Positions 25,772 to 34,813 of a DNA stretch of 51,219 nucleotides are shown here, in pieces. The position numbers and the translations under genes were made by a program. Within the stretch, counting starts at the first letter, position 1, and the number at the start of each line of letters is the position of its first letter. Under the pieces are notes generated by a model. The model had not been told where the DNA came from, did no database searches, and was given only the letters and a program-made list of their open reading frames with translations. The DNA is from Clostridia bacterium (GTDB lineage Bacteria; Bacillota; Clostridia; Christensenellales; UBA1242): positions 1-51,219 of the forward strand of contig JAFXKG010000007.1 in the NCBI GenBank assembly GCA_017531805.1. Reading direction: 5' to 3'.

Positions 25772-25964
25772 TTTTTCTCCTCTAATAAATAAGATATAAT
25801 AATATTGAAAAATAGTCAAATTTTTTATTAAATATAGTAAAATTTATTAAAAATTGTTAAATTGCGATAAATTTCAACCATTTTTATTGATTTATATATA
25901 TTTTTTTATTAATAAACGATTGCAAATTTTTTTTAAATGATATAAAATATTTCCAGGAGATATT

Positions 25965-26726
25965 ATGGGAAAAATTATTTCTGTTACAAATCAAAAAGGT
26001 GGAGTTGGTAAAACAACTACTTGTGTAAACCTAGCCTCTTATGTTGCAAATTCTGGCAAAAAGGTATTATTAATAGATATGGATCCACAAGGAAATGCTT
26101 GCTCAAGTTTTGGTGTGGAAATTGAAAAAGGACAAGCTTCTGTATATGAAGTTCTAATTGGAGAAGCTACAATCAAACAAGCATCTTATCCGTCTGTGCA
26201 AAAAAACTTAGATGTAGTTCCTTCAAATGTTGACCTGTCGGGTGCAGAAGTAGATTTAGTGTATGTAGAAAATAGAGAAAAAGTTTTAAAAGAAGCGCTT
26301 AAAGAAATTGAAGACGCATACGATTTTATATTTATCGACTGTCCTCCTTCGCTTGGATTGCTCACCGTCAATGCATTAACTGCTACTAACACAATCATAA
26401 TACCAATTCAATGTGAATATTTTGCTTTGGTTGGTCTTGGACAATTAATGAATACTGTTAGACTTATCAAAAAACATCTTAATCCAGATATTGAAATTGA
26501 GGGTGTTTTATTAACAATGAAAGACAATCGTAGCAATTTAGTTTCTCAGGTTTCTGAAGAAATCAAAAAGTATTTTGGAACAAAAGTATACAATACCTAT
26601 ATTCCAAGAAATGTTAGACTTGCAGAAAGTCCTAGTCACGGCAAACCAATCTTATTATATGACAACAAAAGTAAAGGGGCTTTTGCTTACAAATCATTAG
26701 CGGAAGAATTCTTATCAAAACAATAA
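25965..26726 (+). CDS. parA: Chromosome partitioning ATPase ParA/Soj
   Basis: 253 residues. The deviant Walker A is KGGVGKTTT at the N-terminus. Walker A' is LLIDMDPQGN and Walker B is FIFIDCPPSLG. It is an ATP-dependent DNA-binding partner of ParB, acting on origin segregation and, in Firmicutes, on DnaA. Start with AGGAGA. A separate terminator and promoter lie before parB, so the two genes are not strictly one operon. Confidence 0.96.
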   Translation: MGKIISVTNQKGGVGKTTTCVNLASYVANSGKKVLLIDMDPQGNACSSFGVEIEKGQASVYEVLIGEATIKQASYPSVQKNLDVVPSNVDLSGAEVDLVYVENREKVLKEALKEIEDAYDFIFIDCPPSLGLLTVNALTATNTIIIPIQCEYFALVGLGQLMNTVRLIKKHLNPDIEIEGVLLTMKDNRSNLVSQVSEEIKKYFGTKVYNTYIPRNVRLAESPSHGKPILLYDNKSKGAFAYKSLAEEFLSKQ

Positions 26727-26735
26727 TTTAACATT

Positions 26736-26766
26736 AAGTAGTGACAATTTGTTACTACTTTTTTTA
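26736..26766 (+). terminator. parA terminator
   Basis: AAGTAGT/ACTACTT stem (26736-26742 with 26754-26760) with a T run. The rest of 26767-27036 is AT-rich with no gene or motif that I can defend. Confidence 0.7.
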
Positions 26767-27036
26767 TTTCAAATTATAGTCTGTATGATATTTCAAGAGA
26801 GTACTTTCCTTTGTTAAAAAAAGAAAACCATAAAGTTTAATACTTTTCATTGTGTTATTTTAATTCTTTACTTATTGTTGATTGCTGTTATAGATTAACG
26901 GCAATATAAATTTTCTAACGACACCACCGAATTTTTTTGTTTGTTGGTTTTTAAATTTAAAAATATCTTTATCATAACAGTTGTAAAAATTTTTAAGTTC
27001 AATATTAAATACAACAACACAACATAAATTTAAAAA

Positions 27037-27052
27037 TGTTCCACGTGGAACA
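27037..27052. promoter_or_regulatory. parS site 1
   Basis: TGTTCCACGTGGAACA, a perfect 16-bp palindrome matching the ParB/Spo0J recognition sequence. Confidence 0.93.
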
Positions 27053-27160
27053 TTGTAACATTTACAAATATTTAATATATAAAAATATAACTTACAACAA
27101 TATCAATAAAAAGTTAATTATATTAATTATATTTTAAATTTATCTTTTTATGTTAAATTC

Positions 27161-27190
27161 TTGACATGCGTGATAAATTTTTGATAAAAT
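27161..27190 (+). promoter_or_regulatory. parB promoter
   Basis: TTGACA (27161-27166), 18-bp spacer, TAAAAT (27185-27190). The predicted start is near 27197, just before parS site 2. Confidence 0.7.
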
Positions 27191-27201
27191 ACTAATAGAA
27201 A

Positions 27202-27217
27202 TGTTCCACGTGGAACA
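27202..27217. promoter_or_regulatory. parS site 2, in the parB leader
   Basis: An identical 16-bp palindrome placed a few bases after the predicted parB transcription start. Bound ParB would therefore sit on its own promoter. Confidence 0.93.
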
Positions 27218-27230
27218 GTTGGAGGTAAAG

Positions 27231-28115
27231 ATGAAACCAGGATTAGGAAGAGGACTAGATAGTCTTTTAAAAGTTTATGATGAGGAAGTTGTAGAAACGA
27301 AAAAACATCAAAGTGTAGGCAACTTAGATATAAGAAGGGGTGAAGCAGAAAAGATTGATATAAGCAAAATTTATGCAAACCCTAATCAACCAAGAAAAGA
27401 TTTTGATAAAGAAAGTTTAAATGAATTGGCAGAAAGTATCAAACTTCATGGTCTAATTCAACCAATTATTGTAAATGAAACTGCTGATGGCTATATGATT
27501 ATTGCTGGTGAAAGAAGATTTAGAGCATGTAAAATTTGCGGATTAAGAGAAGTTGATTGTATTGTTAAGAAATATACAGAAAAACAAGTGGCAGAAATTG
27601 CAATTATTGAAAACTTACAAAGAGAAGATTTAAATCCTGTAGAAATTGCAAAAGGAATTAAAAGACTTATGGATGAATATGAGTTAACACAAGAAAAAGT
27701 TGCAGAAAGGATAGGTAAATCTCGTTCTGCAATTGCAAACTCTATAAGAATATTATCATTATATCCAGAGGTTTTAGATTTAGTTGAAAAAGGTAAAGTA
27801 TCTTTTGGTCATGCAAAAATATTAGTAGCAATTACAGATTATGCTACACAAGTTATATTAGCAAAGAAAATTGCAAAAGATAAACTTACAGTTCGTGATC
27901 TAGAAAAAGAAGTAAATTTGATTTTAGGAAACAAAAAACAAAAGAAAGTTAGTAAGTTACCAAGTGACGAATTACAAGAATTTATAGGAGAGTTACAAAG
28001 AAAACTTGGAACAAAAGTAACAGTGATTGGTAACGATAAAAAAGGTAGAATATACATAGATTATTACTCACAAGACGATCTTGATAGAATTTATGACGCA
28101 GTTTTGCGTCGTTAG
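27231..28115 (+). CDS. parB: Chromosome partitioning protein ParB/Spo0J
   Basis: 294 residues from ATG 27231 (MKPGLGRGLDSLL), the standard ParB N-terminus, behind GGAGG. An earlier ATG at 27201 lies within parS and is rejected. The N-terminal CTPase box GERRFRACK is followed by the helix-turn-helix region (TQEKVAERIGKSRSAIANSIR) and a C-terminal dimerisation part. It loads at parS, spreads, and recruits SMC near the origin. Confidence 0.97.
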   Translation: MKPGLGRGLDSLLKVYDEEVVETKKHQSVGNLDIRRGEAEKIDISKIYANPNQPRKDFDKESLNELAESIKLHGLIQPIIVNETADGYMIIAGERRFRACKICGLREVDCIVKKYTEKQVAEIAIIENLQREDLNPVEIAKGIKRLMDEYELTQEKVAERIGKSRSAIANSIRILSLYPEVLDLVEKGKVSFGHAKILVAITDYATQVILAKKIAKDKLTVRDLEKEVNLILGNKKQKKVSKLPSDELQEFIGELQRKLGTKVTVIGNDKKGRIYIDYYSQDDLDRIYDAVLRR

Positions 28116-28120
28116 ATAAT

Positions 28121-28150
28121 AAAAATAGACGCTAAAATGCGTCTATTTTT
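28121..28150. terminator. Bidirectional terminator between parB and nrnA
   Basis: AAAAATAGACGC/GCGTCTATTTTT stem around a TAAAAT loop between convergent genes. Confidence 0.9.
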
Positions 28151-28151
28151 A

Positions 28152-29141
28152 TTAGTTTTCAAAAGGATTTGTTGTAATAATGTTTATATTCTTTGAGATT
28201 TCTTTATAAAATTCATTTAAAATTTGTTTTTCAATTTTCTTAATTTTATCTTTTGACATATATGCTGCTGCACCAATATGTCCACCACCACCATATTTTT
28301 TTGCAATAGCAGATACATCATATCCTTGCTTTGCACGCAAACTTACATAGAACTCATTTTCTTTAGGGTATATAAAACAAACCAAGCAAGAGTTGTTTAT
28401 TGAGTTTAATCTGTTGCTAATGCCAAAGAAATCTTCAAAACTTGTTTTTAATTTTTTCATATCTTTATTTGATACATGTGTAATTAAAATTTTATCATTA
28501 TTAAAAGTTTTTAGATTTTTTATTGCAATTGCATATAGTTTTTGGTTTTTCAAGGATACTGTATTACAAAAATGATTTATGATTTTGTTATAATTTATAT
28601 TTGGCAAAATTTCACTACAAATTTTAAAAGTCTCTTTAGTTATTGTACCAACAAAAAAGTTCCCTGTATCTGTGACAATACCAGCATAGATTTTACCAAA
28701 TTGTTTTTTGTTTAATTTGTAATCAAACTCTTTTAAGATTTGATAAACTATTTCACAGGTTGCACTGCATGGTTCAACAATATTGATATCCCCTTCAAAC
28801 AAATTTGTTGCGTGATGATCTATGACGATTTTTGTTTTGCTTTGTGTAAATAGAGTTTTATATTTGCCAAGTCTTTCAGTGTTAGGACAATCCATCATTA
28901 TAGCAATGTCATACTTAGACTTACCACAATTTATTTTGTTATCGTCTATTATAGGTTTGTAGTAAGATGTAATATTTTCGGTCTCAGCAAAAATATCAAT
29001 AGACTTAACTTTGAAGGTGTCTTTTATAAAATCTTTAAATACTACCATACTTGCAAAAGCATCTGTGTCTGGGTCTATATGACCAATAAGACAAATTGAC
29101 TTTGCTGATTTTAGCACTGATAAATCGTTATATTTTTCCAT
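28152..29141 (-). CDS. nrnA: DHH-family phosphoesterase, NrnA-like
   Basis: 329 residues from ATG 29141 (MEKYNDLSVL). DHH domain motifs: HIDPDTDAFAS (21-31), a DCPNTERLG segment and VIDHHATN. The DHHA1 domain has the GGGGHIGAAA motif at the C-terminus. NrnA degrades nano-RNAs and can hydrolyse pAp. The -10 TATAAT (29148-29153, extended TGT) ends 6 nt before ATG with no ribosome site, so a leaderless mRNA is likely. Assignment to NrnA rather than another DHH-DHHA1 enzyme rests on length and motif order. Confidence 0.85.
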   Translation of the reverse strand: MEKYNDLSVLKSAKSICLIGHIDPDTDAFASMVVFKDFIKDTFKVKSIDIFAETENITSYYKPIIDDNKINCGKSKYDIAIMMDCPNTERLGKYKTLFTQSKTKIVIDHHATNLFEGDINIVEPCSATCEIVYQILKEFDYKLNKKQFGKIYAGIVTDTGNFFVGTITKETFKICSEILPNINYNKIINHFCNTVSLKNQKLYAIAIKNLKTFNNDKILITHVSNKDMKKLKTSFEDFFGISNRLNSINNSCLVCFIYPKENEFYVSLRAKQGYDVSAIAKKYGGGGHIGAAAYMSKDKIKKIEKQILNEFYKEISKNINIITTNPFEN

Positions 29142-29227
29142 ATATACATTATAACATATTTCTAATTTAAATTGCACTCAAAACCGCAACAATGTTTAAA
29201 CAAAAATAAACAATTACTATTGAAAAG

Positions 29228-29303
29228 TTATCCACAGGCTGTGGATAACTATGTGGATAACTTGTGGATAACCTGTGGAAAAGTCGAAAATTAATGTGGA
29301 TTT
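29228..29303. promoter_or_regulatory. Candidate oriC: phased DnaA-box array
   Basis: Perfect boxes: TTATCCACA 29228-29236, TGTGGATAA at 29240, 29252 and 29263. Near matches: TGTGGAAAA at 29274 and TGTGGATTT at 29295. Consecutive same-strand boxes are 12, 11 and 11 bp apart, about one helical turn. An AT-rich stretch of about 80 bp (29300-29383) follows, suitable for unwinding. The site lies between divergent nrnA and cwlD, 2 kb from parS. Confidence 0.8.
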
Positions 29304-29383
29304 ATAAAAAATTCTACAATATATTGTATATGACTATGCATATAACACTATAAAATAAATTCATATATAAATAAAAAAAATCA

Positions 29384-29396
29384 TATAATTGATATG
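29384..29396 (+). promoter_or_regulatory. Possible leaderless promoter of cwlD
   Basis: TATAAT (29384-29389) lies only 4 nt before ATG 29394, with no ribosome site and no clear -35. Weaker than the other cases. Confidence 0.4.
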
Positions 29397-30071
29397 AAAA
29401 GATATATAAAAAAGAATATTTTTGTTGTAATAACATTGTTAATTTTTATTGCAATAACAAGTTTTTATTATTCGTTTAGCTTATTATACTCTTCTAAAAC
29501 CAATGGAATAACAATAGTTTTAGATGCCGGACATGGCGCAAGAGATGGTGGCAGTGTTGGCGTCAACGGAACAATTGAGAAGGATATTAATTTAGCATAC
29601 ACATTGGCATTAAAGGACAAACTTGTGGATTGTGGATATAAAGTGGTTTTGACGCGCAAAAATGACGAAGCGTTATATGCTGAGACAGCAAAAAATAAAA
29701 AACTAAGCGATATGAATACTAGGTTAGAAACTATTAAAAAAGCAAATCCAAATTTGGTTGTAAGTATCCATATGAATAGTTTTAGGTCTTCGGTTGTAAA
29801 AGGGGCCAACACATATTATAGAGAAGGAGATGAAACAAGTAAGCAAATTGCAGACCTTATACAAAAATCTTTAAACACTTATTGCAATGCGCCAAATAAA
29901 TTAGGCAAGGTGGGAGATTACTTTATTTTAAATTGCACTTATTATACTGCAGTATTGGTTGAGTGTGGGTTTATATCAAATGCAGATGAAGAAGCTTTGC
30001 TTAATACAGAAGAATATAAAAAAAGAATAGTTGATTCTATTTGTGCGGGTATAACCTTGTATTTTGGATAG
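29394..30071 (+). CDS. cwlD: N-acetylmuramoyl-L-alanine amidase, CwlD-like
   Basis: 225 residues. An N-terminal membrane or signal segment (about 8-32) precedes an Amidase_3 domain: IVLDAGHGARDGG with zinc ligand H47, E62, SIHMNSF with the second histidine, and LVECGFISN with the catalytic glutamate. CwlD prepares muramic-delta-lactam in the spore cortex; length and domain layout fit CwlD, and the genome has other sporulation genes. No Shine-Dalgarno is visible before the ATG. Confidence 0.88.
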   Translation: MKRYIKKNIFVVITLLIFIAITSFYYSFSLLYSSKTNGITIVLDAGHGARDGGSVGVNGTIEKDINLAYTLALKDKLVDCGYKVVLTRKNDEALYAETAKNKKLSDMNTRLETIKKANPNLVVSIHMNSFRSSVVKGANTYYREGDETSKQIADLIQKSLNTYCNAPNKLGKVGDYFILNCTYYTAVLVECGFISNADEEALLNTEEYKKRIVDSICAGITLYFG

Positions 30072-30099
30072 AAAAAAAACATGCTAATGCATGCTTTTT
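30072..30099. terminator. Terminator between cwlD and the DUF4097-like gene
   Basis: CATGC-TAAT-GCATG hairpin flanked by A and T runs between convergent genes. Confidence 0.65.
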
Positions 30100-31543
30100 A
30101 ATAAATATTATCTATTACTGTCAAATCTCCTGATGCTGTTCGGACAATTAGATTTGTGTTAGGCTCCGTACAACCATTTACAGGTGTAGTCGTTTCAAAT
30201 TTTGTTTCATATCCGTTTACTTCTAAGTCTGCAAAATTTACATACACTTTGCCAGAATCAGAAGAAGTTGTTAAGTAGTAAGTTGCGGTTTGACTTATAA
30301 ACACATAAGTTTCACCCCTATTAGAAAATACATTATTTGAACCATAAACATTGTTAAAGTTAAGATAAACTCTGCCAGTACCTAAAGCGTTGACATAGGC
30401 GTGTTCAATACCAGATGACGAAATTTTGCCGTTTGATGTTGTTAATTCAACCGATCTTGAAAGGTTGTCAGTGGTATAACTTTCAGCATCTGCGGCAAAA
30501 TTAACTGTAATATTGCCATAAGTAGAAGTTGCTGTTACAAGTTTGTATGCTTCAGCTACTGTGATGTCTGCGGAAATAGTTGTCAATGTTAAAACATCAC
30601 TAGACTTGTTGACAATTAAAGACCCGCTAGATGTGATTATGTCAGCTTCTCCATTAAGATTTAAAATTTGCACTCTACCTGTTTGAGTTAATTCAATATA
30701 TGCAAGACGATCTTCTGAACCATTTTCCACATCAAGATTATGAATATATACATTTGTATCACTTGAAACAAAATCTATTTCATTAACAGTGTCAATTTCT
30801 ATTTTGCCACCGGCAGAACCTAAACTACCCATCAAACTGTTACATTTTTTTGCTTCTATTACACCTGCAGTGCTTTTTGTAATCACAACATTGTTTAAAT
30901 CATGATGCAATGCAGAAAATTTACCTTTATCCAATTCGATATTGACGCTAGGCTGAGATAGAATTGCGTCCTTACCTATTGTAAAATTAGCGTTACCTAA
31001 ATTTAAATCTAAGTCACCATTTAATTTGCCACTTGTAAAAGAGAAATCACCGCGATTTGTTGTATAAGTCAAATTGTTTATAGAAATATTGCTATTGATT
31101 TTGGTCATAGCTTTGTTGTTGATTAACTCCAAATCTACTGAGTGAGATGCAGGTATCATTATTTTTAACTTAGAGTCAGAATCTAGCAACCAACCAGTAG
31201 GCTCTGTGACATCGATGGTTAAAACACCATTTTTAAGTGTTGCAACCATATTTACATTTTTGTTTTTTACCAAACAATAGCCAAATGTTTTTGATGTTAA
31301 ATTTGCACCAATTTTATCATTTGCAGATTCCAAAATTTCAACATCATATCTATTGCTTGACACTTTAATTTTTTGCACATCAGCAATCTCGTATTGTGCA
31401 GAGTTGATTTTTGTGCCATGACCAATATAAGTTATTCCGAATAAAGATGAATTTGGTATAAAGAACAAATACAAAAGAGCAATACATGCCAATCCAGCAA
31501 GCATCAATAATGTCAATGTAAAATATTTCCAAAACTTTTTCAT
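30098..31543 (-). CDS. Membrane-anchored beta-repeat protein (DUF4097-like)
   Basis: 481 residues. One N-terminal membrane segment (about 8-30) is followed by a long run of short beta strands (ISADITVAEAYKLV, NGKISS, SGDLTVIDN) as in DUF4097 putative adhesin/LiaG-like proteins. It probably faces the outside. Perfect promoter TTGACA-17-TATCAT, with the -10 ending 6 nt before ATG and no ribosome site: leaderless candidate. Function unknown; these proteins are often tied to envelope stress in Firmicutes. Confidence 0.75.
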   Translation of the reverse strand: MKKFWKYFTLTLLMLAGLACIALLYLFFIPNSSLFGITYIGHGTKINSAQYEIADVQKIKVSSNRYDVEILESANDKIGANLTSKTFGYCLVKNKNVNMVATLKNGVLTIDVTEPTGWLLDSDSKLKIMIPASHSVDLELINNKAMTKINSNISINNLTYTTNRGDFSFTSGKLNGDLDLNLGNANFTIGKDAILSQPSVNIELDKGKFSALHHDLNNVVITKSTAGVIEAKKCNSLMGSLGSAGGKIEIDTVNEIDFVSSDTNVYIHNLDVENGSEDRLAYIELTQTGRVQILNLNGEADIITSSGSLIVNKSSDVLTLTTISADITVAEAYKLVTATSTYGNITVNFAADAESYTTDNLSRSVELTTSNGKISSSGIEHAYVNALGTGRVYLNFNNVYGSNNVFSNRGETYVFISQTATYYLTTSSDSGKVYVNFADLEVNGYETKFETTTPVNGCTEPNTNLIVRTASGDLTVIDNIY

Positions 31544-31549
31544 ACTAAT

Positions 31550-31578
31550 ATGATATAATTATTTTGTTTATTTGTCAA
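31550..31578 (-). promoter_or_regulatory. Leaderless-type promoter of the DUF4097-like gene
   Basis: TTGACA (31573-31578), 17-bp spacer, TATCAT (31550-31555), 6 nt, ATG 31543. Confidence 0.8.
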
Positions 31579-31649
31579 TAAAGAAAACAATATTTATAAT
31601 AGTGTTTGCTTAATTTTTATATATTTGATATAATAATGTAGAGGTTAAT

Positions 31650-32297
31650 ATGATTATTGATATTGAAGGGACAGACGGAAGTGGCAAGCACACTCAAACA
31701 AAACTTTTGTATGAATATCTTGTAAACAATGGGTACAACTGCAAAATGATAAGTTTCCCCAATTATGACAGCATGTCAAGCGCACCTGTAAAAATGTATT
31801 TAGGTGGGGAGATTGGCAACAACGCAAATTGTCTTGATGGATATCAAACAAGTGCTTTGTTTGCTGTCGACAGACTGATTACCATGAAAAAACTAAACAT
31901 GCAAGATTATGACTATATTTTGTTGGATAGATATGTTCCTAGTAATATGATACATCAATCAACAAAAATCAAAGATATCAATGAATTAGACACCTTTTTG
32001 GAGTGGCTTGCCGATTTTGAATATGGCAAATTAGGCTTGCCAAAGCCAGATAAAATATTGTTTCTTGATGTTCCGGTAGAAACAAGTATACAACTTGCGC
32101 GCGGACGAGCGGAACTTAAAAATGGACAAAGCAAAGATATACACGAGTTGGACGACACTCATTTAAAAACTGCTTATAGCAGAGCAAAATATGTCGCCAA
32201 CAAGTTTAATTGGATTACAATTAACTGTGTAGATAAAAATTTAAAATCTATTGATGAAATTCATCAAGATGTCTTGACTAATTTAAATTTAAAATGA
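31650..32297 (+). CDS. tmk: Thymidylate kinase
   Basis: 215 residues. The P-loop IEGTDGSGKHTQ (5-16) is followed by the substrate motif LLDRYVPSN and a LID-like basic segment (ARGRAELK). It phosphorylates dTMP to dTDP. The canonical residue after GK is S or T; here it is His, followed by TQ as in other Tmk proteins. An AGAGG site precedes ATG. alaS follows after 30 bp in the same direction. Confidence 0.9.
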   Translation: MIIDIEGTDGSGKHTQTKLLYEYLVNNGYNCKMISFPNYDSMSSAPVKMYLGGEIGNNANCLDGYQTSALFAVDRLITMKKLNMQDYDYILLDRYVPSNMIHQSTKIKDINELDTFLEWLADFEYGKLGLPKPDKILFLDVPVETSIQLARGRAELKNGQSKDIHELDDTHLKTAYSRAKYVANKFNWITINCVDKNLKSIDEIHQDVLTNLNLK

Positions 32298-32327
32298 TAT
32301 ATTAAGTGACATTATAAAAGGGAAAAT

Positions 32328-34145
32328 ATGAAAATTACAAGCAAAGAATTAAGAAATAAATGGATAAATTTTTATAAAGAGCGCGGACATGTAGACATCG
32401 GTGCTGTTTCTTTGATTGGAGACGGAACAACTGGCGTATTGTTTAATGTCGCTGGTATGCAACCGCTTATGCCTTATCTTTTAGGTCAAAAACACCCTAA
32501 AGGTACAAGATTGTGCAATGTTCAAGGCTGTGTAAGAACAAATGATATTGAGTCTATTGGAGATCCTAGTCACTGCACATTTTTTGAAATGTTGGGCAGT
32601 TGGAGTTTAGGAGATTATTTTAAGGAAGAAAGAACAAAATGGAGTTACGAACTTTTAACACAAGTTTTTAAATTTGAACCTGAAAGAATTGCTGTAACTT
32701 GTTTTGAAGGCAATGAGTTTGTTCCAAAAGATACAGAAACTGCAAAATTTAGAGAAAAATCTGGCATCAAAAAAGAAAACATTTATTTTCTACCAAAAGA
32801 AGACAACTGGTGGGAATTAGAGCGCGGACCATGTGGACCAGATAGTGAAATGTTTTATATTACAGATAAACCCGCATGCGGACCAAACTGCAATCCAAGT
32901 TGTAGTTGTGGCAGATTTGTTGAAGTGGGCAACGATGTATTTATGCAATACGAAAGAGTGTCAGACAACGAATATATTCCACTAAAGCAAAAAAATGTTG
33001 ATACTGGTTGGGGACTTGAAAGATTGTTGGTTTTCTTGAACAATACTGGCGATGTTTACAGAACTGATTTGTATATTGAAGTTATAAACTACTTAGAAAA
33101 AACTTTAAATATAAAATATAACGAAGATAAAGAAACAACAAAATCTATGCGTATTATTGCCGACCACACAAGGACAAGCGTAATGCTTATTGGTGATATA
33201 AATGGAATTGTCCCTGCAAATGTTGGACCTGGTTATATTTTAAGAAGATTGATTAGACGCGCAGTGCGTCACGCAAAGAAAATTGGTCTAGATTTAAACG
33301 AACTTAACAACATTGCAAAAATATTTATTGAAAAGGTTTATAACGATTCTTATCCTTTATTGGTTGAAAAAGAAGAATATATTTTAGGCGAAATCAAAAA
33401 AGAAATGGACAAATTCAACAAGGCTCTTGAACAAGGACTTAGAGAATTTGACAAAGTTGTAAATGGCATTGAACGCAAAAATCAATTTATGGCAAACAAT
33501 CCAGATTTTAAACCAGAAACTCAAATCAATGGTAAATCTGCATTTAGATTGTACGACACATTTGGTTTCCCACTTGAACTTACTGTAGAAATGGCAAGCG
33601 AACGCGGATTAGGGGTAGACGAAGCGGGATTTAAATCTGCGTTTGAAGAACATCAAGCAAAATCAAAAGCGGTGGACAAAGGTCAATTTAAAAGCGGTTT
33701 AGGTGAAGAAAACGAACAAACAACCAAATATCACACTGCAACACACTTGTTAAATGCGGCCTTAAAATTAGTTATTGGCGCAGATTGTCATCAAGCCGGC
33801 TCTAATATTACTGCAGAGAGATTGCGTTTTGACTTCCCTTGCGACCATAAACTGACTGCAGAAGAAATTGCAAAAATCGAAGATGTTGTAAACGGTTGGA
33901 TCAAACAAGGCATCAAAGTAGAAAAACAAGAGATGCCAAAACAAAAAGCTGTAGAAATCGGTGCAGAACATCAATTTGTTGAAAGATATCCAGATATAGT
34001 ATCGGTTTATACTATTGGCGATGCTTCTAAAGAAATTTGCACAGGTCCACATGTAGAGAACACAAGTGTTTTAGGCGAATTTAAAATCACAAAAGAAGAA
34101 AGCAGTAGCTCTGGTATACGCAGAATTAAAGCAATTTTAAAATAA
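32328..34145 (+). CDS. alaS: Alanyl-tRNA synthetase, short form without the C-Ala domain
   Basis: 605 residues against about 870 in most bacteria. It has the class II core (LFNVAGMQPL, FFEMLGSWSLGDYFK, the GDINGIVPANVGPGYILRR motif) and the editing domain with HTATH (469-473) and the CTGPHVENT metal motif. It ends immediately after the editing domain, so the DHHA1/C-Ala part is absent. A terminator follows directly, so this is the natural end. A Cys-rich insert (CGPNCNPSCSC) is unusual. Short AlaRS of this build are known in some reduced lineages. AAGGGA site upstream. Confidence 0.93.
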   Translation: MKITSKELRNKWINFYKERGHVDIGAVSLIGDGTTGVLFNVAGMQPLMPYLLGQKHPKGTRLCNVQGCVRTNDIESIGDPSHCTFFEMLGSWSLGDYFKEERTKWSYELLTQVFKFEPERIAVTCFEGNEFVPKDTETAKFREKSGIKKENIYFLPKEDNWWELERGPCGPDSEMFYITDKPACGPNCNPSCSCGRFVEVGNDVFMQYERVSDNEYIPLKQKNVDTGWGLERLLVFLNNTGDVYRTDLYIEVINYLEKTLNIKYNEDKETTKSMRIIADHTRTSVMLIGDINGIVPANVGPGYILRRLIRRAVRHAKKIGLDLNELNNIAKIFIEKVYNDSYPLLVEKEEYILGEIKKEMDKFNKALEQGLREFDKVVNGIERKNQFMANNPDFKPETQINGKSAFRLYDTFGFPLELTVEMASERGLGVDEAGFKSAFEEHQAKSKAVDKGQFKSGLGEENEQTTKYHTATHLLNAALKLVIGADCHQAGSNITAERLRFDFPCDHKLTAEEIAKIEDVVNGWIKQGIKVEKQEMPKQKAVEIGAEHQFVERYPDIVSVYTIGDASKEICTGPHVENTSVLGEFKITKEESSSSGIRRIKAILK

Positions 34146-34157
34146 AATTAAAACAAC

Positions 34158-34185
34158 AAAAAACTCCCTAAAGGGAGTTTTTTTA
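34158..34185 (+). terminator. alaS terminator
   Basis: AAACTCCC-TAAA-GGGAGTTT with a following T run. Confidence 0.85.
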
Positions 34186-34209
34186 TTTGTAACTAATAAT
34201 AAATATTAT

Positions 34210-34617
34210 TTAATTATTAAATGTTGGGAAAGTGTTTTGCAATTTGTTATATTCTGCGTTAAAAACATTCTCATAATTGGTTAATTTTAAAAGGTTTTCT
34301 ACTGTGTCTAACGCTTTTTCAGGGTTTTCGCGATATAACTTTTCGGCATTTTTTAATTTGTCTAAAAGCAAATCACTCAAACTATATAAATATTTTTTGT
34401 TTGCCAAATAAAAGTTATTAAAATCCATTTCGCCAATTTCTTTGTCTATTTCTAAATATAATTTTGTGCAATCTTTAAAAAGTTTAGAATATTTTTCACG
34501 CATTTCTTCTTCTGAGCACTGTAAATGTCCATGTGTGTAAGCAAATTTGATAGTGCTAATTTCGTAACAAATTGTATAATATTCCCAAAATGATAAAAAT
34601 AGTTCGGTTTTTGTCAT
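34210..34617 (-). CDS. Hypothetical helical protein
   Basis: 135 residues with an AAGGAG site. All-helical in appearance with many Leu, Tyr, Lys and Glu; no signal peptide or membrane segment; no motif recognised. It stands alone on the minus strand between alaS and a tRNA-Ser, in a small pocket of poorly conserved sequence. Confidence 0.6.
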   Translation of the reverse strand: MTKTELFLSFWEYYTICYEISTIKFAYTHGHLQCSEEEMREKYSKLFKDCTKLYLEIDKEIGEMDFNNFYLANKKYLYSLSDLLLDKLKNAEKLYRENPEKALDTVENLLKLTNYENVFNAEYNKLQNTFPTFNN

Positions 34618-34696
34618 AAATACTCCTTAATACAAAACCAATATATCACAAAAATGTAGTGTTGTAAATATTGAAAACTAAACTTGTTGCATGATT

Positions 34697-34774
34697 TTAG
34701 CTTTGTTTAATATATTCTCTTAAACTATTTAATCTTTGCTCGTATTCAAACCTTGTTAAAACAGTTTCTTTCAT
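34697..34774 (-). pseudogene. Orphan C-terminal ORF fragment beside tRNA-Ser
   Basis: A short open frame (25 codons from ATG 34774, or 33 from TTG 34798) reads HEDMKETVLTRFEYEQRLNS and ends at 34697. No ribosome site. The open frame runs back into the 3' end of tRNA-Ser, so it looks like the tail of a gene whose front was lost. Weak evidence. Confidence 0.3.
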
Positions 34775-34813
34775 ATCTTCGTGACCGATATGGTGCAATA
34801 AATATTTTTTTGT

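Noticed and set aside
27201..27230. Earlier ATG for parB at 27201
   Set aside because: It lies in the parS palindrome and adds residues not found in ParB; ATG 27231 has GGAGG and a standard N-terminus.
29283..29291. AGTCGAA near the oriC candidate as a Spo0A box
   Set aside because: One mismatch to TGTCGAA and no second site; too weak to list.
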